In this document: piece after piece, positions 25,962-36,386 of the stretch
Numbering within the stretch: the first letter of the stretch is position 1
How the letters are laid out: each line of letters starts with the position of its first letter
NCBI RefSeq assembly: GCF_923077115.1
Contig: NZ_CAKLPX010000004.1
Location: forward strand, 186,001 to 250,000
DNA length: 64,000 nt
From: Sinobacterium norvegicum
Lineage (GTDB): Bacteria; Pseudomonadota; Gammaproteobacteria; Pseudomonadales; Sinobacteriaceae
Reading direction: 5' to 3'
Position numbers and translations under genes: made by a program
Notes under the pieces: model-generated
What the model was told of the DNA's origin: nothing
Seen by the model: only the letters and a program-made list of their open reading frames with translations
Database searches by the model: none

Positions 25962-27977
25962 TTAATGCTGTTTAACAATTCCACTGTGGCGCAATAGAGC
26001 CAAAGTTTCAGGCTTGCGCCCTCTAAAGGCAACAAACAAGTTCATCGCCTCGTCACTGCCTCCTCGCTGGAGAATATTGGTTAAAAATGACTGTCCTGTG
26101 GCGCGATCAAAAATGCCGTTTTCTTCAAACAGAGAATAAGCATCTGCAGACAATACTTCAGCCCACTTATATGAGAAATACCCGGCACTGTAGCCACCGG
26201 CAAAAATATGGCTAAAGCTGTGCTGAAATCGATTACTCGCCGGCGGCAACATCACCGCTACGCGACGGCGTATTTTATCAAGCTCGGCTTGAATATCGAT
26301 GTTATCGGCGCTGTGAATTGCCATATCAAATAATGAAAACTCTAGCTGCCGCACCATCATCATGCCCGACTGATAGTTTTTAGCAGCCAGCATTTTTTCT
26401 AATTGCTCAACCGGCAATGGCTCGCCAGTCTGATAGTGACCCGAGATCATCGGAATAACCTCCGGTTCCCAGCACCAGTTTTCCAAGAATTGGCTCGGTA
26501 GCTCCACTGCATCCCAAGAGACCCCATTAATACCGGACACTGCGCCAACTTCAACCTCAGTTAACATATGATGTAGGCCGTGGCCAAACTCATGAAACAG
26601 GGTCGTCACCTCGTTATGGGTCAGCAGTGAGGGCAGGGTAGAAGTCGGTGCACTGAAGTTGCAGGTCAGAAACGCCACTGGTAACTGCAAGCTGCCATCG
26701 GCTAATCGGCGACGAACACGGCAATCGGCCATCCAGGCACCGCCTCGCTTGCCGCTGCGGGCGTAGATATCAAAATAGAACTGGGCGATAATCTGATCGT
26801 CTTTCAATATGCTAAACAGCTGCACATCGGGGTGATAGCTATCGAAACTCTGCTGACGCTCAAAACTGACCCCGAACAACGAGGAGGTCACTGCCAACAA
26901 ACCCTCGATCACCTTCTCTGCCGGGAAATAGGGGCGCAGCTGTTCCTGATCGAAGGCGTAGGTCTGCTGTTTTAATTTTTCGCTGTAATAGGGCACATCC
27001 CAGCTATCCAATGCGGTCACATCGAACTGCTGGCGACAGAACTGCTGTAGCTCAGTCAAATCGTTTTTTGCTACCGGTATGGCTTGGCCGGCCAGGTCGA
27101 GCAAAAAGTCCTCAACCTGTTGCGGTGTTTCAGCCATCTTGGTGGCCAGTGAGCGGTCAGCATAACTGGCAAAACCCAGCAGGTCAGCCAGCTTTGATTT
27201 GAGCTGAAGAATCTCATCCATCAAGCCACTGTTATCCCACTGTCCCTGCCCCGGTCCCTGATCCGATGCCCTCGTGGTAAATGCCGTGTATAACTCCTCA
27301 CGCAAGCCACGGTTGTCCGCATACTGCATCAAGGGCAGGTAACAGGGGATATCCAGGGTCGCCAGCCAACCTGTCAGTGACTTTGCTGTGGCCTGCTCAG
27401 CCATGGCCTGCTTTACCATCTCGGGGACTCCGAGTAATTCCGCCTCATCGGTAATCAGCCTGTGCCAACCCTGCGTCGCATCTAATACGTTATTGGCGTA
27501 CTGCGTCGACAACTCACTCAAACGCTGCTTATATTCGCCGAACAACGCCTTATCACTATCCCCCAGCGCCACACCGCTGAGCTTGAAATCACGGATCGCA
27601 TTGTTAACAGCCTTCTGCTGCGCTTGGCTTAGTTGTTTAAAGTCGGCACGATCTGCCACCGCCTGATAGGCACTGTAAAGAGCGTCGTTTTGGCCGACCT
27701 CGGTGCTGTAGGCAGTCAGTAAGGGCAGGGCGCTGTTGTAAGCCTCACGCATTTCATCGGTGTTTTGTACCGCGTTGAGATGGCTGATCGGTGACCAAAA
27801 GTGATTAAGCGCCTCGTCAATCGCCTCCATCGGCTCAGCCAGCGTCTGCCAGCTGAAATCATCCTGTGAGGCAAGTGCGTCTATCTTATTGAGACTATCC
27901 TGTAGCAGTCTATCTAGGTCACTGACAATGCTATCTATTTTAATTTCGCTGAAATTAGGCAGATCTATTTTATTCAC
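25962..27977 (-). CDS. prlC: Oligopeptidase A (M3 family)
   Basis: 671 aa, a zinc metallopeptidase of the thimet oligopeptidase family. The active site is HEFGHGLHH (about residue 456), with the third zinc ligand Glu in the following helix region (GVSWDAVELPSQFLENW). No signal peptide, so cytosolic. It degrades short peptides, including released signal peptides. It is followed by yheV. Confidence 0.96.
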   Translation of the reverse strand: MNKIDLPNFSEIKIDSIVSDLDRLLQDSLNKIDALASQDDFSWQTLAEPMEAIDEALNHFWSPISHLNAVQNTDEMREAYNSALPLLTAYSTEVGQNDALYSAYQAVADRADFKQLSQAQQKAVNNAIRDFKLSGVALGDSDKALFGEYKQRLSELSTQYANNVLDATQGWHRLITDEAELLGVPEMVKQAMAEQATAKSLTGWLATLDIPCYLPLMQYADNRGLREELYTAFTTRASDQGPGQGQWDNSGLMDEILQLKSKLADLLGFASYADRSLATKMAETPQQVEDFLLDLAGQAIPVAKNDLTELQQFCRQQFDVTALDSWDVPYYSEKLKQQTYAFDQEQLRPYFPAEKVIEGLLAVTSSLFGVSFERQQSFDSYHPDVQLFSILKDDQIIAQFYFDIYARSGKRGGAWMADCRVRRRLADGSLQLPVAFLTCNFSAPTSTLPSLLTHNEVTTLFHEFGHGLHHMLTEVEVGAVSGINGVSWDAVELPSQFLENWCWEPEVIPMISGHYQTGEPLPVEQLEKMLAAKNYQSGMMMVRQLEFSLFDMAIHSADNIDIQAELDKIRRRVAVMLPPASNRFQHSFSHIFAGGYSAGYFSYKWAEVLSADAYSLFEENGIFDRATGQSFLTNILQRGGSDEAMNLFVAFRGRKPETLALLRHSGIVKQH

Positions 27978-28108
27978 AAAAACTTCCTTTATTCACCAGC
28001 TTTACACACAGCGAAAAGCCACTGCAACGCCTTGGTTTGTTGACGTATAATAAACGTTATCGATTAATAATGGTGGCGATGCCGCCAAATAAAAAGGTAA
28101 CAGCTGCG

Positions 28109-28696
28109 ATGACCACTAAAAACATCCGTTCGTTTCAAGGCCACAGCCCAACGCTGGGTAACCAAGTTTTTATCGACTCTTTCGCCTGTGTCATCGGTGA
28201 CGTCGAGCTTGGCGACGACTCATCTGTCTGGCCCTTTACTGTGATTCGCGGTGATATGCACAAGATCCGCATTGGTCAACGCACCAGCGTCCAGGATGGC
28301 AGCATTTTGCACATCACCCACGCCAGTGATTACAATCCCGGCGGCTACCCGCTAACCATTGGTAACGATGTCATTGTTGGCCACAAGGTGACACTGCATG
28401 GTTGCACAATTGGCAATGAGGTATTGATAGGTATCGGTTCAATTATTCTCGATGGCGCAGTCATTGAAGACAAGGTGGTCATAGGTGCCAATACCCTGGT
28501 ACCACCGAATAAAACCTTAGAAAGTGGCTACCTTTATATAGGCAGCCCCGCCAAGAAGGCCCGAGCACTGAGCGAAAAAGAGATGAACTTTTTCAAATAC
28601 AGTGCCGGTAATTACGTCAAACTCAAAAATCAGCACATCGAGTCGCGCAGGATTAGCCGGCCAGCTGTTGCCGTATCGCCGCAATCACCGGCTTAA
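28109..28696 (+). CDS. yrdA: Gamma-class carbonic anhydrase-like protein (YrdA family)
   Basis: 195 aa from ATG 28109, the start best matching the family N-terminus (IRSFQGHSPTLG). It is a left-handed beta-helix of hexapeptide repeats. Metal-site histidines are seen in ILHITHASD, VGHKVTLHGC and nearby, at gamma-carbonic-anhydrase positions. Activity in this subgroup is often undetected, so the function is uncertain. Earlier in-frame ATGs at 28037 and 28079 are possible but add atypical residues. The last 44 nt overlap the convergent aroE 3' end. Confidence 0.88.
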   Translation: MTTKNIRSFQGHSPTLGNQVFIDSFACVIGDVELGDDSSVWPFTVIRGDMHKIRIGQRTSVQDGSILHITHASDYNPGGYPLTIGNDVIVGHKVTLHGCTIGNEVLIGIGSIILDGAVIEDKVVIGANTLVPPNKTLESGYLYIGSPAKKARALSEKEMNFFKYSAGNYVKLKNQHIESRRISRPAVAVSPQSPA

Positions 28697-29479
28697 CCGC
28701 CGGTGTCACGCCTCGCCATAAGGCAAAAGACTCCGCTGCCTGGCCAACCAACATGCCAAGCCCGTCGGCAGTTATCGCGCCATGCTCACCTGCCCAACGC
28801 ATAAACACCGTTGCTTCTGACCCGTACATCATATCGTAGCAACGTGCCCCTGGTGCCAGTAACTGCGCAGACAGCGGTGGCAAATCGCCGGCCAGCGAGG
28901 CCGAGGTACCATTGATAATGAGATCAAAGGCAAAGCCCTCCAGGGCCTCATAACCACAGCCAACCACCCGACAGTCGCCATCGAATGCCTTGGCCAAACT
29001 GGCCGCTTTCGAGGCCGTTCGGTTGGCGATGACCACGCTGGCCGGGCACTGTTCCAACACTGGGCCGAGTACGCCACGAACAGCACCGCCAGCGCCAAGT
29101 ATCAACACACGCTTACCCTTGATTGGCCAAACCAGATGTTCAGTGATATCTCTCACCATGCCAACGCCGTCGGTGTTATCGCCGACAATCGTGCCATCTG
29201 ACTGCAGCGCCAAGGTATTCACAGCGCCCGCCTGGCGCGCCCGTTTTGTTAAGGTATCAGCTAATTCATAGGCCTCTAACTTAAACGGTACGGTTATATT
29301 CAAGCCCTTACCGGAGGCGGCAAAGAACTGCTTAACCGCATCGTTAAAGCCGTCGACGTCAACGCATTGCTTATGATATTCAATGGCTTCGCCAGATTGT
29401 TCGGCAAAGCTTTCGTGAATCTGTGGTGAGCGTGAGTGCTTGATTGGGTTGCCAAAAACAGCGTATTGGTCCACCGACA

Positions 29480-29480
<1 letters not shown>
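28653..29480 (-). CDS. aroE: Shikimate dehydrogenase
   Basis: 275 aa. N-terminal substrate motif YAVFGNPIKHSRSPQIH, then the catalytic lysine segment NITVPFKLEA, and an NADP-binding GAGGAVRGVL (about residue 128). It reduces 3-dehydroshikimate in the aromatic amino acid pathway. The ATG at 29480 shares TGATG with the hemF stop, so it is translationally coupled; the ATG at 29489 inside hemF is less likely. Confidence 0.97.
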
Positions 29481-30397
<917 letters not shown>

Positions 30398-30406
30398 CTA
30401 TCAACA

Positions 30407-30997
30407 CTAACCGCCGGCCCGAACAACATTGCCGGTTAATAAATCTTTGATTGTAGATGCTTTTTGGTTTTTTCCGACACGCCCTGGTGCGAGCTGCAAA
30501 GACTCACCGGCAAAATATTTTCTAACTTTCACGCTGCTTGTTGCCGAGGGCTTACCCTGAGGGTTTGCCGACGTCGACACAATCGGCCCACCGACCTGCC
30601 GACAAAGCGCAGTCACCACCGGGTGATTGGAAACGCGCAGCGCCACGGCGCTGTGGTCACCTGAGATCCAGGGTGGCACTGTACCATTATTGGGCACCAG
30701 CCAGGTGTTGGCACCAGGCCAGCTTGCGGCCAATGTCTCACGTTGCTCTGCGCTCAGCCCCATTAGCTGCGACGAAAACTGCTCAATATTTGCCGCCACC
30801 AGAATCAAGCCTTTGCGCCAGCTGCGTTTTTTCAGTGCCAAAATTTGCTCAACGGCCTGCTGATCATCGGGTAAACATCCCAACCCCCAAACAGCCTCGG
30901 TCGGGTAGGCAACAACACCACCCGCGAGAATAGTCTCGGCACAGCTGCGGACACCCTGGTGGTTAAGCCAGTGATTTTTAAGGGGAGGAACAGACAT
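30407..30997 (-). CDS. tsaC: Threonylcarbamoyl-AMP synthase
   Basis: 196 aa, the short TsaC/YrdC form lacking a Sua5 C-terminal domain. Conserved parts are GGVVAYPTEAVWGLGC (about residues 26-41), KKRSWRKGLIL and STSANPQGKP. It makes the threonylcarbamoyl-adenylate used for t6A37 of tRNAs that read ANN codons. It lies 66 nt after dprA and 18 nt before hemF. Confidence 0.95.
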   Translation of the reverse strand: MSVPPLKNHWLNHQGVRSCAETILAGGVVAYPTEAVWGLGCLPDDQQAVEQILALKKRSWRKGLILVAANIEQFSSQLMGLSAEQRETLAASWPGANTWLVPNNGTVPPWISGDHSAVALRVSNHPVVTALCRQVGGPIVSTSANPQGKPSATSSVKVRKYFAGESLQLAPGRVGKNQKASTIKDLLTGNVVRAGG

Positions 30998-31063
30998 TTG
31001 CTACCAATAAACGATTAATTTCTTTTGTTGATTCTACCCTAGCATCATCCACTTGCCTATGAC

Positions 31064-32206
31064 TTAAGACCTCAAACGCTGATAGCCGCCGGCCTCCAGC
31101 ACCACAGCTCCGGCCAACTCCAGCGTCAAGATGATCGCCGCTAAATCGGCTATTGAACAACCACTGCGCTCGACAATCATATCGACATCCGTCGGCTGAA
31201 AATCGACAGCCTCCAGCACCATTCTTTCGTCATCACTCAGCGTCAACTGAGAGGGGGAACTTACTGTATCCGGCTCTTCGGCAGAGTGCTGGCTGGCCAT
31301 AAAGGCCAACCCTCCCTGCAACTGGGCAACAATATCGGCACTGGTCTCAACCAGGGTGGCGCCGTGTTTAATCAATTGATGGGGCCCGCGACTCAGGGGA
31401 TTGTGGATGGAACCGGGGATGGCAAACACTTCTCGGTCGTAATCCAGCGCCAATCGCGCGGTGATTAACGAACCACTTTTAACCTTGGCCTCGACCACCA
31501 AACAACCCAGACTCAAGCCTGCAATGATGCGATTTCGGCGTGGAAAATTTCGCGCCAAGGGTTCTGTTGCCAGCGGGTATTCGGAAACAATAACCCCCTC
31601 AACAGCAATTTGCTGATGAAGCTGTTTATTCGCCCGCGGGTACACCACATCGAGGCCAGCACCAATCACCGCCACCGTTGCCCCCTGTGATAACGCCCCG
31701 CGATGGGCTGCCGCATCGACACCTTGCGCCAAGCCACTGGTCACGGTAAAACCGCTGGCCACAAGATCGGCGGCAAACATCGCAGTCGTTTCAGTACCGC
31801 TTTTGCTGGCCGCACGACTACCGACAATCGCCAGTTGCGGCTGCGCCAATAATGCCGTGTTACCGAGACAATACAGTACGATGGGCGGATCACTAATCTC
31901 TCGTAATAATGCGGGATAATCAGGGTGGAACCAATGAACAATACTGCCATTGTTGGCGGCCAGCCATTGTTGTTGCGGCGCAGCAACCTGTAACGCTGCC
32001 GCACCCAATCCATCGGCCTGTTCAATGCTGGCAATCGACAAAATCAGGGGCGGAGCAAGACCGCAGGCTGTTTTTGTCGCCCTGCGAAGGAAATCATCAA
32101 GGTTGTTACTGGCTGCCAATAATGGCAACACACGGCTGATTGTTAAACCGCGTAGCCGATGCAAAGCAATCCACTTTGCATCGGTTAAAACTTGCTTGTC
32201 ATCCAT
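31064..32206 (-). CDS. dprA: DNA-processing protein DprA (Smf)
   Basis: 380 aa. The central Rossmann-like domain carries the family segments AIVGSRAASKSG, TSGLAQGVDAAAHRGAL and AVIGAGLDVVYPRAN. The C-terminal part, about residues 305-375, resembles the winged-helix DML1-like domain. DprA loads RecA on single-stranded DNA in natural transformation, and its presence is common even where competence is not known. It lies between the LysM gene and tsaC. Confidence 0.95.
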   Translation of the reverse strand: MDDKQVLTDAKWIALHRLRGLTISRVLPLLAASNNLDDFLRRATKTACGLAPPLILSIASIEQADGLGAAALQVAAPQQQWLAANNGSIVHWFHPDYPALLREISDPPIVLYCLGNTALLAQPQLAIVGSRAASKSGTETTAMFAADLVASGFTVTSGLAQGVDAAAHRGALSQGATVAVIGAGLDVVYPRANKQLHQQIAVEGVIVSEYPLATEPLARNFPRRNRIIAGLSLGCLVVEAKVKSGSLITARLALDYDREVFAIPGSIHNPLSRGPHQLIKHGATLVETSADIVAQLQGGLAFMASQHSAEEPDTVSSPSQLTLSDDERMVLEAVDFQPTDVDMIVERSGCSIADLAAIILTLELAGAVVLEAGGYQRLRS

Positions 32207-32236
32207 GACGTCACAACGAGTTGTAGTAAATAGAAA

Positions 32237-33256
32237 TTAGGGCATTGCGACCTTATCGTCGACAGAAAGACCTTGATTGGCACGCAATACCAAGCCATAG
32301 CTCAGCTTATCAAACACACGGAAAACCATCATCAAACCGGCGCGCTCATCGGGCAGCTGAACTAGCTCATCGGCAACCTTATCCTTTACTACTTCGCCAA
32401 CCTTCATAATCGATAAGACATTACCCTCAGCCAAGCCATCTCGCTCGCCTCGGTTAATGATGACAATGCTCATCTTACCCACCTGCGACACACCACCTTC
32501 GACGCCAATAATCAGGCCATCAACCTCTTCATCGGGAGCGCTTGGCTGATAGACAGCAGTAATTGCACGCTGTTCCGATACCAAGATTTTATCGCCGATA
32601 CGAATCTCTTCGGTGCTTCTGTTGACGTCCATTGTTGCAATATCGGTATCCATCGACGAAATATTCGTCGAGGCTATATTGCGTAGCTGTAGGCCCAATA
32701 TTTCATTGGTATCTGGATCGGTAAATAGTGTCTCTTCGCGGAAAACTCCGTAGGTCACATCCTCATCTAAGAATTCGCCTCGAGCGTAAACTTGATCACC
32801 GGCACCGGTAATTAGGTGGCGCTTGCCACCGGCAACAACATAGGGCTTCCCCTCTAACTCACTCGGCTCAACAAAACGCCCCTTACTCAGAAAGGCATCA
32901 ATTTTGCCCAGCGGAATCGCAGGAATGGCTCGACCATGCTCGCTGTCACGCATTTGTGGGCTCAATTTCACTGTGCCGCCACGCTTGACCATGACCCTTG
33001 GTTGGCCATCAACATATACCAAGGACAGTACATCCCCTGGGTAAATTAAATGCGGATTGCTGACCTGCGGGTTTACCTGCCAAATCTCTGGCCACTTCCA
33101 TGGGTCATTAAGAAAATTGCCTGAGATATCCCACAGTGTGTCACCCTTCACAACAACATAGTTATTAGGATGGCCCGGTTTAAGCAAGGTGTCTCCAGCC
33201 GCCAGTACCGATGAGATTAAGCTAAGCCCAATGAGAGCTGCAAGCCACTTTTTCAT
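32237..33256 (-). CDS. LysM-domain exported protein
   Basis: 339 aa. A signal peptide of about 20 residues is followed by one LysM domain (VVVKGDTLWDISGNFLNDPWKWPEIW and on, about residues 33-85). The rest is a conserved region without named domain. ATG 33256 is chosen because AAGGG lies 9 nt upstream and directly abuts the alternative ATG at 33265. It likely binds peptidoglycan. In Pseudomonas the same gene sits divergent from def beside dprA. Confidence 0.9.
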   Translation of the reverse strand: MKKWLAALIGLSLISSVLAAGDTLLKPGHPNNYVVVKGDTLWDISGNFLNDPWKWPEIWQVNPQVSNPHLIYPGDVLSLVYVDGQPRVMVKRGGTVKLSPQMRDSEHGRAIPAIPLGKIDAFLSKGRFVEPSELEGKPYVVAGGKRHLITGAGDQVYARGEFLDEDVTYGVFREETLFTDPDTNEILGLQLRNIASTNISSMDTDIATMDVNRSTEEIRIGDKILVSEQRAITAVYQPSAPDEEVDGLIIGVEGGVSQVGKMSIVIINRGERDGLAEGNVLSIMKVGEVVKDKVADELVQLPDERAGLMMVFRVFDKLSYGLVLRANQGLSVDDKVAMP

Positions 33257-33480
33257 GTATACCATCCCTTAAATTCACTTGTTATTGTTAAATCACTGCC
33301 CCTATTACACACGGGCTGGTAAAATAGTCTGCTTATATTGTAATCGATGATCTATTTTTTACATTGATCATATGCGAAGAGCAAGCTCCACCTGTTTGAT
33401 TCTGCCTACAGCTATTTGTTAGTTGTCATAATCTTAGCAGTTGTGCTCGCGAAGATACTAGAGGTTATTCACAGATCCAG

Positions 33481-33987
33481 ATGGCTATTCTAAATATACT
33501 CGAATTTCCAGACCCACGACTCAGAACAATTGCGCAAGATGTTGATATTGTAGACGACTCTGTGCGAAATATTATAGATGACATGTTTGAAACCATGTAT
33601 GACGCACCGGGGATCGGTCTTGCCGCAACGCAGGTAGACATTCATCGTCGTATTGTTGTTATTGATATTTCAGAAGAAAAAGACGATCCCCTGGTCTTGA
33701 TCAACCCTTCTTACGAGATTTTAGACAATACTAATCACGAATACGATGAGGGCTGTTTGTCTGTCCCGGGGTTCTACGAAACCGTTGAGCGCCCAGTCAG
33801 TATCCGCCTGAACGCCCTCGATCGTAACGGCGATGCCTATGAGTTAGAGACAGACGGTTTATTAGCAGTCTGCATACAGCATGAGCTTGATCACCTAGAC
33901 GGCACCCTGTTTGTCGACCATATTTCTAAGCTCAAGCGTAACCGTATCCGTAAAAAACTCGAAAAACAGCACGCTCGCTCACGCTGA
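33481..33987 (+). CDS. def: Peptide deformylase
   Basis: 168 aa. All three deformylase motifs are present: GIGLAATQV (about residue 45), EGCLSVPG (about 92) and QHELDHLDG (about 135), which hold the Cys and two His metal ligands and the catalytic Glu. It removes the N-formyl group from nascent proteins. It is the first gene of a rightward run, followed by fmt 40 nt later. Confidence 0.97.
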   Translation: MAILNILEFPDPRLRTIAQDVDIVDDSVRNIIDDMFETMYDAPGIGLAATQVDIHRRIVVIDISEEKDDPLVLINPSYEILDNTNHEYDEGCLSVPGFYETVERPVSIRLNALDRNGDAYELETDGLLAVCIQHELDHLDGTLFVDHISKLKRNRIRKKLEKQHARSR

Positions 33988-34027
33988 TTTTCGTACACCT
34001 GAACCACAAAAGGTATCAAACTGCTCA

Positions 34028-34993
34028 ATGGCTAATCACGAAGAAAAGTCCGGCCTAAATATTATTTTTGCCGGCACCCCCGAGTTTTCGGCTCGCCACC
34101 TTCGCGTATTAATAGAATACAGCACCCATAACATTGTTGCGGTTTATACCCAACCCGACCGACAGTCAGGCCGCGGTAAAAAAGTGGTGCCGACACCGGT
34201 GAAGCAGGTTGCTCTTGAGCACGATATTCCAGTGTTTCAGCCGCTCTCTTTAAAAGGAGATGAAGAGCAGCATTTGTTGCGCAGCCATAATGCCGACCTC
34301 ATGGTGGTGGTTGCCTATGGTTTGATTCTCCCTCAGCCAGTGCTCGACGCACCGCGTCTAGGCTGTATTAATGTACACGCGTCAATTTTGCCACGCTGGC
34401 GCGGTGCTGCGCCAATCGAGCGTGCAATTGAAGCCGGTGACGCCGAAACAGGCATTACCATTATGCACATGGATATCGGTCTTGATACCGGCGATATGAT
34501 CAGTAAGGTCTACTGCCCCATCGACGGCCATGAAACCGGTGATTCCTTACGTGAGAAGATGATACCAATCGGTCAGGCTGAGCTTGTGCGAGTTTGCAAT
34601 GACTTACTAACAGGTAATATTGAAGGCGAGCAACAGGAGGACAGCCTCAGCAACTATGCCCCCAAGCTTAGTAAGCAAGAAGGCCTTATCGACTGGTCAC
34701 ATTCCGCTCAATCACAGATGAACAAAATCCACGCCTTTAATAGCAGTAATGTCTGCTATACCGACTTAAATGGCGAGCGCATCAAGGTATGGCAGGTTGA
34801 TATTGCCGATGGCGATTCCGATCAACTAGCCGGTACCATTATAGAGTGCAGCAAGAAGCGCGTCGTTGTTCAGTGCGCCGAGCAAGCCCTGGTGTTGAAG
34901 CAATTACAGCTGCCCGGCAAAAAAGCCATGGACACAGCCTCAGTGTTGAATTCTCGTCGTGAATGGTTTGCCGAGGGCAACCGTTTTGACTAA
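34028..34993 (+). CDS. fmt: Methionyl-tRNA formyltransferase
   Basis: 321 aa from ATG 34028. N-terminal segment IIFAGTPEFSARHL, then the folate-site region with ASILPRWRGAAPIERAI (about residues 117-133), and GDMI further on; the C-terminal tRNA-binding domain follows. It formylates initiator Met-tRNA, the counterpart of def next door. The 3' end overlaps rsmB slightly. Confidence 0.97.
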   Translation: MANHEEKSGLNIIFAGTPEFSARHLRVLIEYSTHNIVAVYTQPDRQSGRGKKVVPTPVKQVALEHDIPVFQPLSLKGDEEQHLLRSHNADLMVVVAYGLILPQPVLDAPRLGCINVHASILPRWRGAAPIERAIEAGDAETGITIMHMDIGLDTGDMISKVYCPIDGHETGDSLREKMIPIGQAELVRVCNDLLTGNIEGEQQEDSLSNYAPKLSKQEGLIDWSHSAQSQMNKIHAFNSSNVCYTDLNGERIKVWQVDIADGDSDQLAGTIIECSKKRVVVQCAEQALVLKQLQLPGKKAMDTASVLNSRREWFAEGNRFD

Positions 34994-36311
34994 TGCGACT
35001 CCGATCAAGGCGAAGAACACCCGTGCACAGGCTGCACGGTTAATCGCCCAACTAATGATCAATCAATCCTCGCTGGCTAACTTAATCCCCAAATACCTGC
35101 CGACTATCGACCCTCAAGACAGCGGGCTTTTTAAAGAGCTGTGTTTTGGCTCGATGCGCTATTTCCCTCGACTGGCAGGCATTGCCAATCAACTGATCAA
35201 AAAGCCGCTGAAAGAAAAAGACAACGACATCTATGCACTGCTCATCCTCGGCCTCTATCAATTGAGCTATACCAGAGTGCCCGATCACGCTGCACTAGCG
35301 ACCACTGTCGACGCCAGTGTTGCGCTGCGTAAGAACTGGGCAAAGTCTTTTATCAACGGCGTGCTGCGCCAATATCAGCGCCATGCCGATACTCTGATCG
35401 ACAACCTATCGGAGGCGGAACGATTCAGTCACCCTGACTGGTTTTTGGGCATGGTGAAAAAACGCTGGCCCGATTATATCGATCAAATCATCGTCGCTAA
35501 TAATGTCCAACCACCCATGACACTGCGTGTGAATGGGCTGAAGACCAACCGCGATGACTACCTTGCGCTGCTGGCGGAGCAGGGCATCGATGCCAAGGCC
35601 TGTCAATACAGTGTCGATGGTATCAACCTTAGCCACGCCAAGGCAGTGGAAGAATTACCCCATTTTTCTCAAGGTTGGGCCAGCGTACAGGATGAGTCGG
35701 CCCAACTCGCTGCCGGTTTAATCGGCATTAAAGACGGTGAGCGTGTGCTCGACGCCTGCTGTGCGCCCGGTGGCAAAACCTGCCACCTATTAGAGCAGGG
35801 CACCACGGCAACCGTTCACGGCTTGGAACTGGTCGAAGGCAAGCTCGAACGTGTCGAGCAAAACTTACAACGCCTAGGCCTGCAAGCAACACTGTTTGCC
35901 GGCGATGCCTCCGAGCCGGAGCACTGGTTCGACGGCCAGCAATACGACAAGATATTACTCGATGCCCCCTGTTCTGCCACCGGGGTGATACGGCGCAACC
36001 CCGATGTCAAAGTGATGCGGCAACCGGAGGACATCGCCACTCTGGCGGAGCTACAACTTAAAATATTAACGGCTCTATGGCCGCTGCTAAAGCCTGGTGG
36101 TCGTTTGGTTTATGCCACTTGCTCAATCATGCCGCAGGAAAACAGCTTATTGCTTAAACGCTTTGCCGAGCTCACCGGTGACTGCCAGCATCGGCCAATA
36201 GCGGCGGCGTGGGGTATCGAACAAACCTTTGGCCGACAGCTGCTGACAGGGCTGCAGGACGGCGATGGTTTCTTCTATGCTTGCATCGAAAAGGCTACAG
36301 GCGGACAATAG
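34986..36311 (+). CDS. rsmB: 16S rRNA (cytosine-967-C5)-methyltransferase
   Basis: 441 aa if started at TTG 34986, which has GAGGG 8 nt upstream; an in-frame ATG at 34959 lies deeper inside fmt and lacks a ribosome site. An NusB-like RNA-binding domain (about residues 1-140) precedes the methyltransferase domain. That domain has the SAM loop DACCAPGGKT, the DAPCSATG motif and the catalytic cysteine in YATCSIMPQEN. The start overlaps the fmt stop by 8 nt. Confidence 0.93.
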   Translation: MTNATPIKAKNTRAQAARLIAQLMINQSSLANLIPKYLPTIDPQDSGLFKELCFGSMRYFPRLAGIANQLIKKPLKEKDNDIYALLILGLYQLSYTRVPDHAALATTVDASVALRKNWAKSFINGVLRQYQRHADTLIDNLSEAERFSHPDWFLGMVKKRWPDYIDQIIVANNVQPPMTLRVNGLKTNRDDYLALLAEQGIDAKACQYSVDGINLSHAKAVEELPHFSQGWASVQDESAQLAAGLIGIKDGERVLDACCAPGGKTCHLLEQGTTATVHGLELVEGKLERVEQNLQRLGLQATLFAGDASEPEHWFDGQQYDKILLDAPCSATGVIRRNPDVKVMRQPEDIATLAELQLKILTALWPLLKPGGRLVYATCSIMPQENSLLLKRFAELTGDCQHRPIAAAWGIEQTFGRQLLTGLQDGDGFFYACIEKATGGQ

Positions 36312-36386
36312 TAAGCATAACAAGATCTAACAGAACTATTATGGCCACAATCACTAGCCAGCCGGCTATGGGGTAACTGTTTAGCG

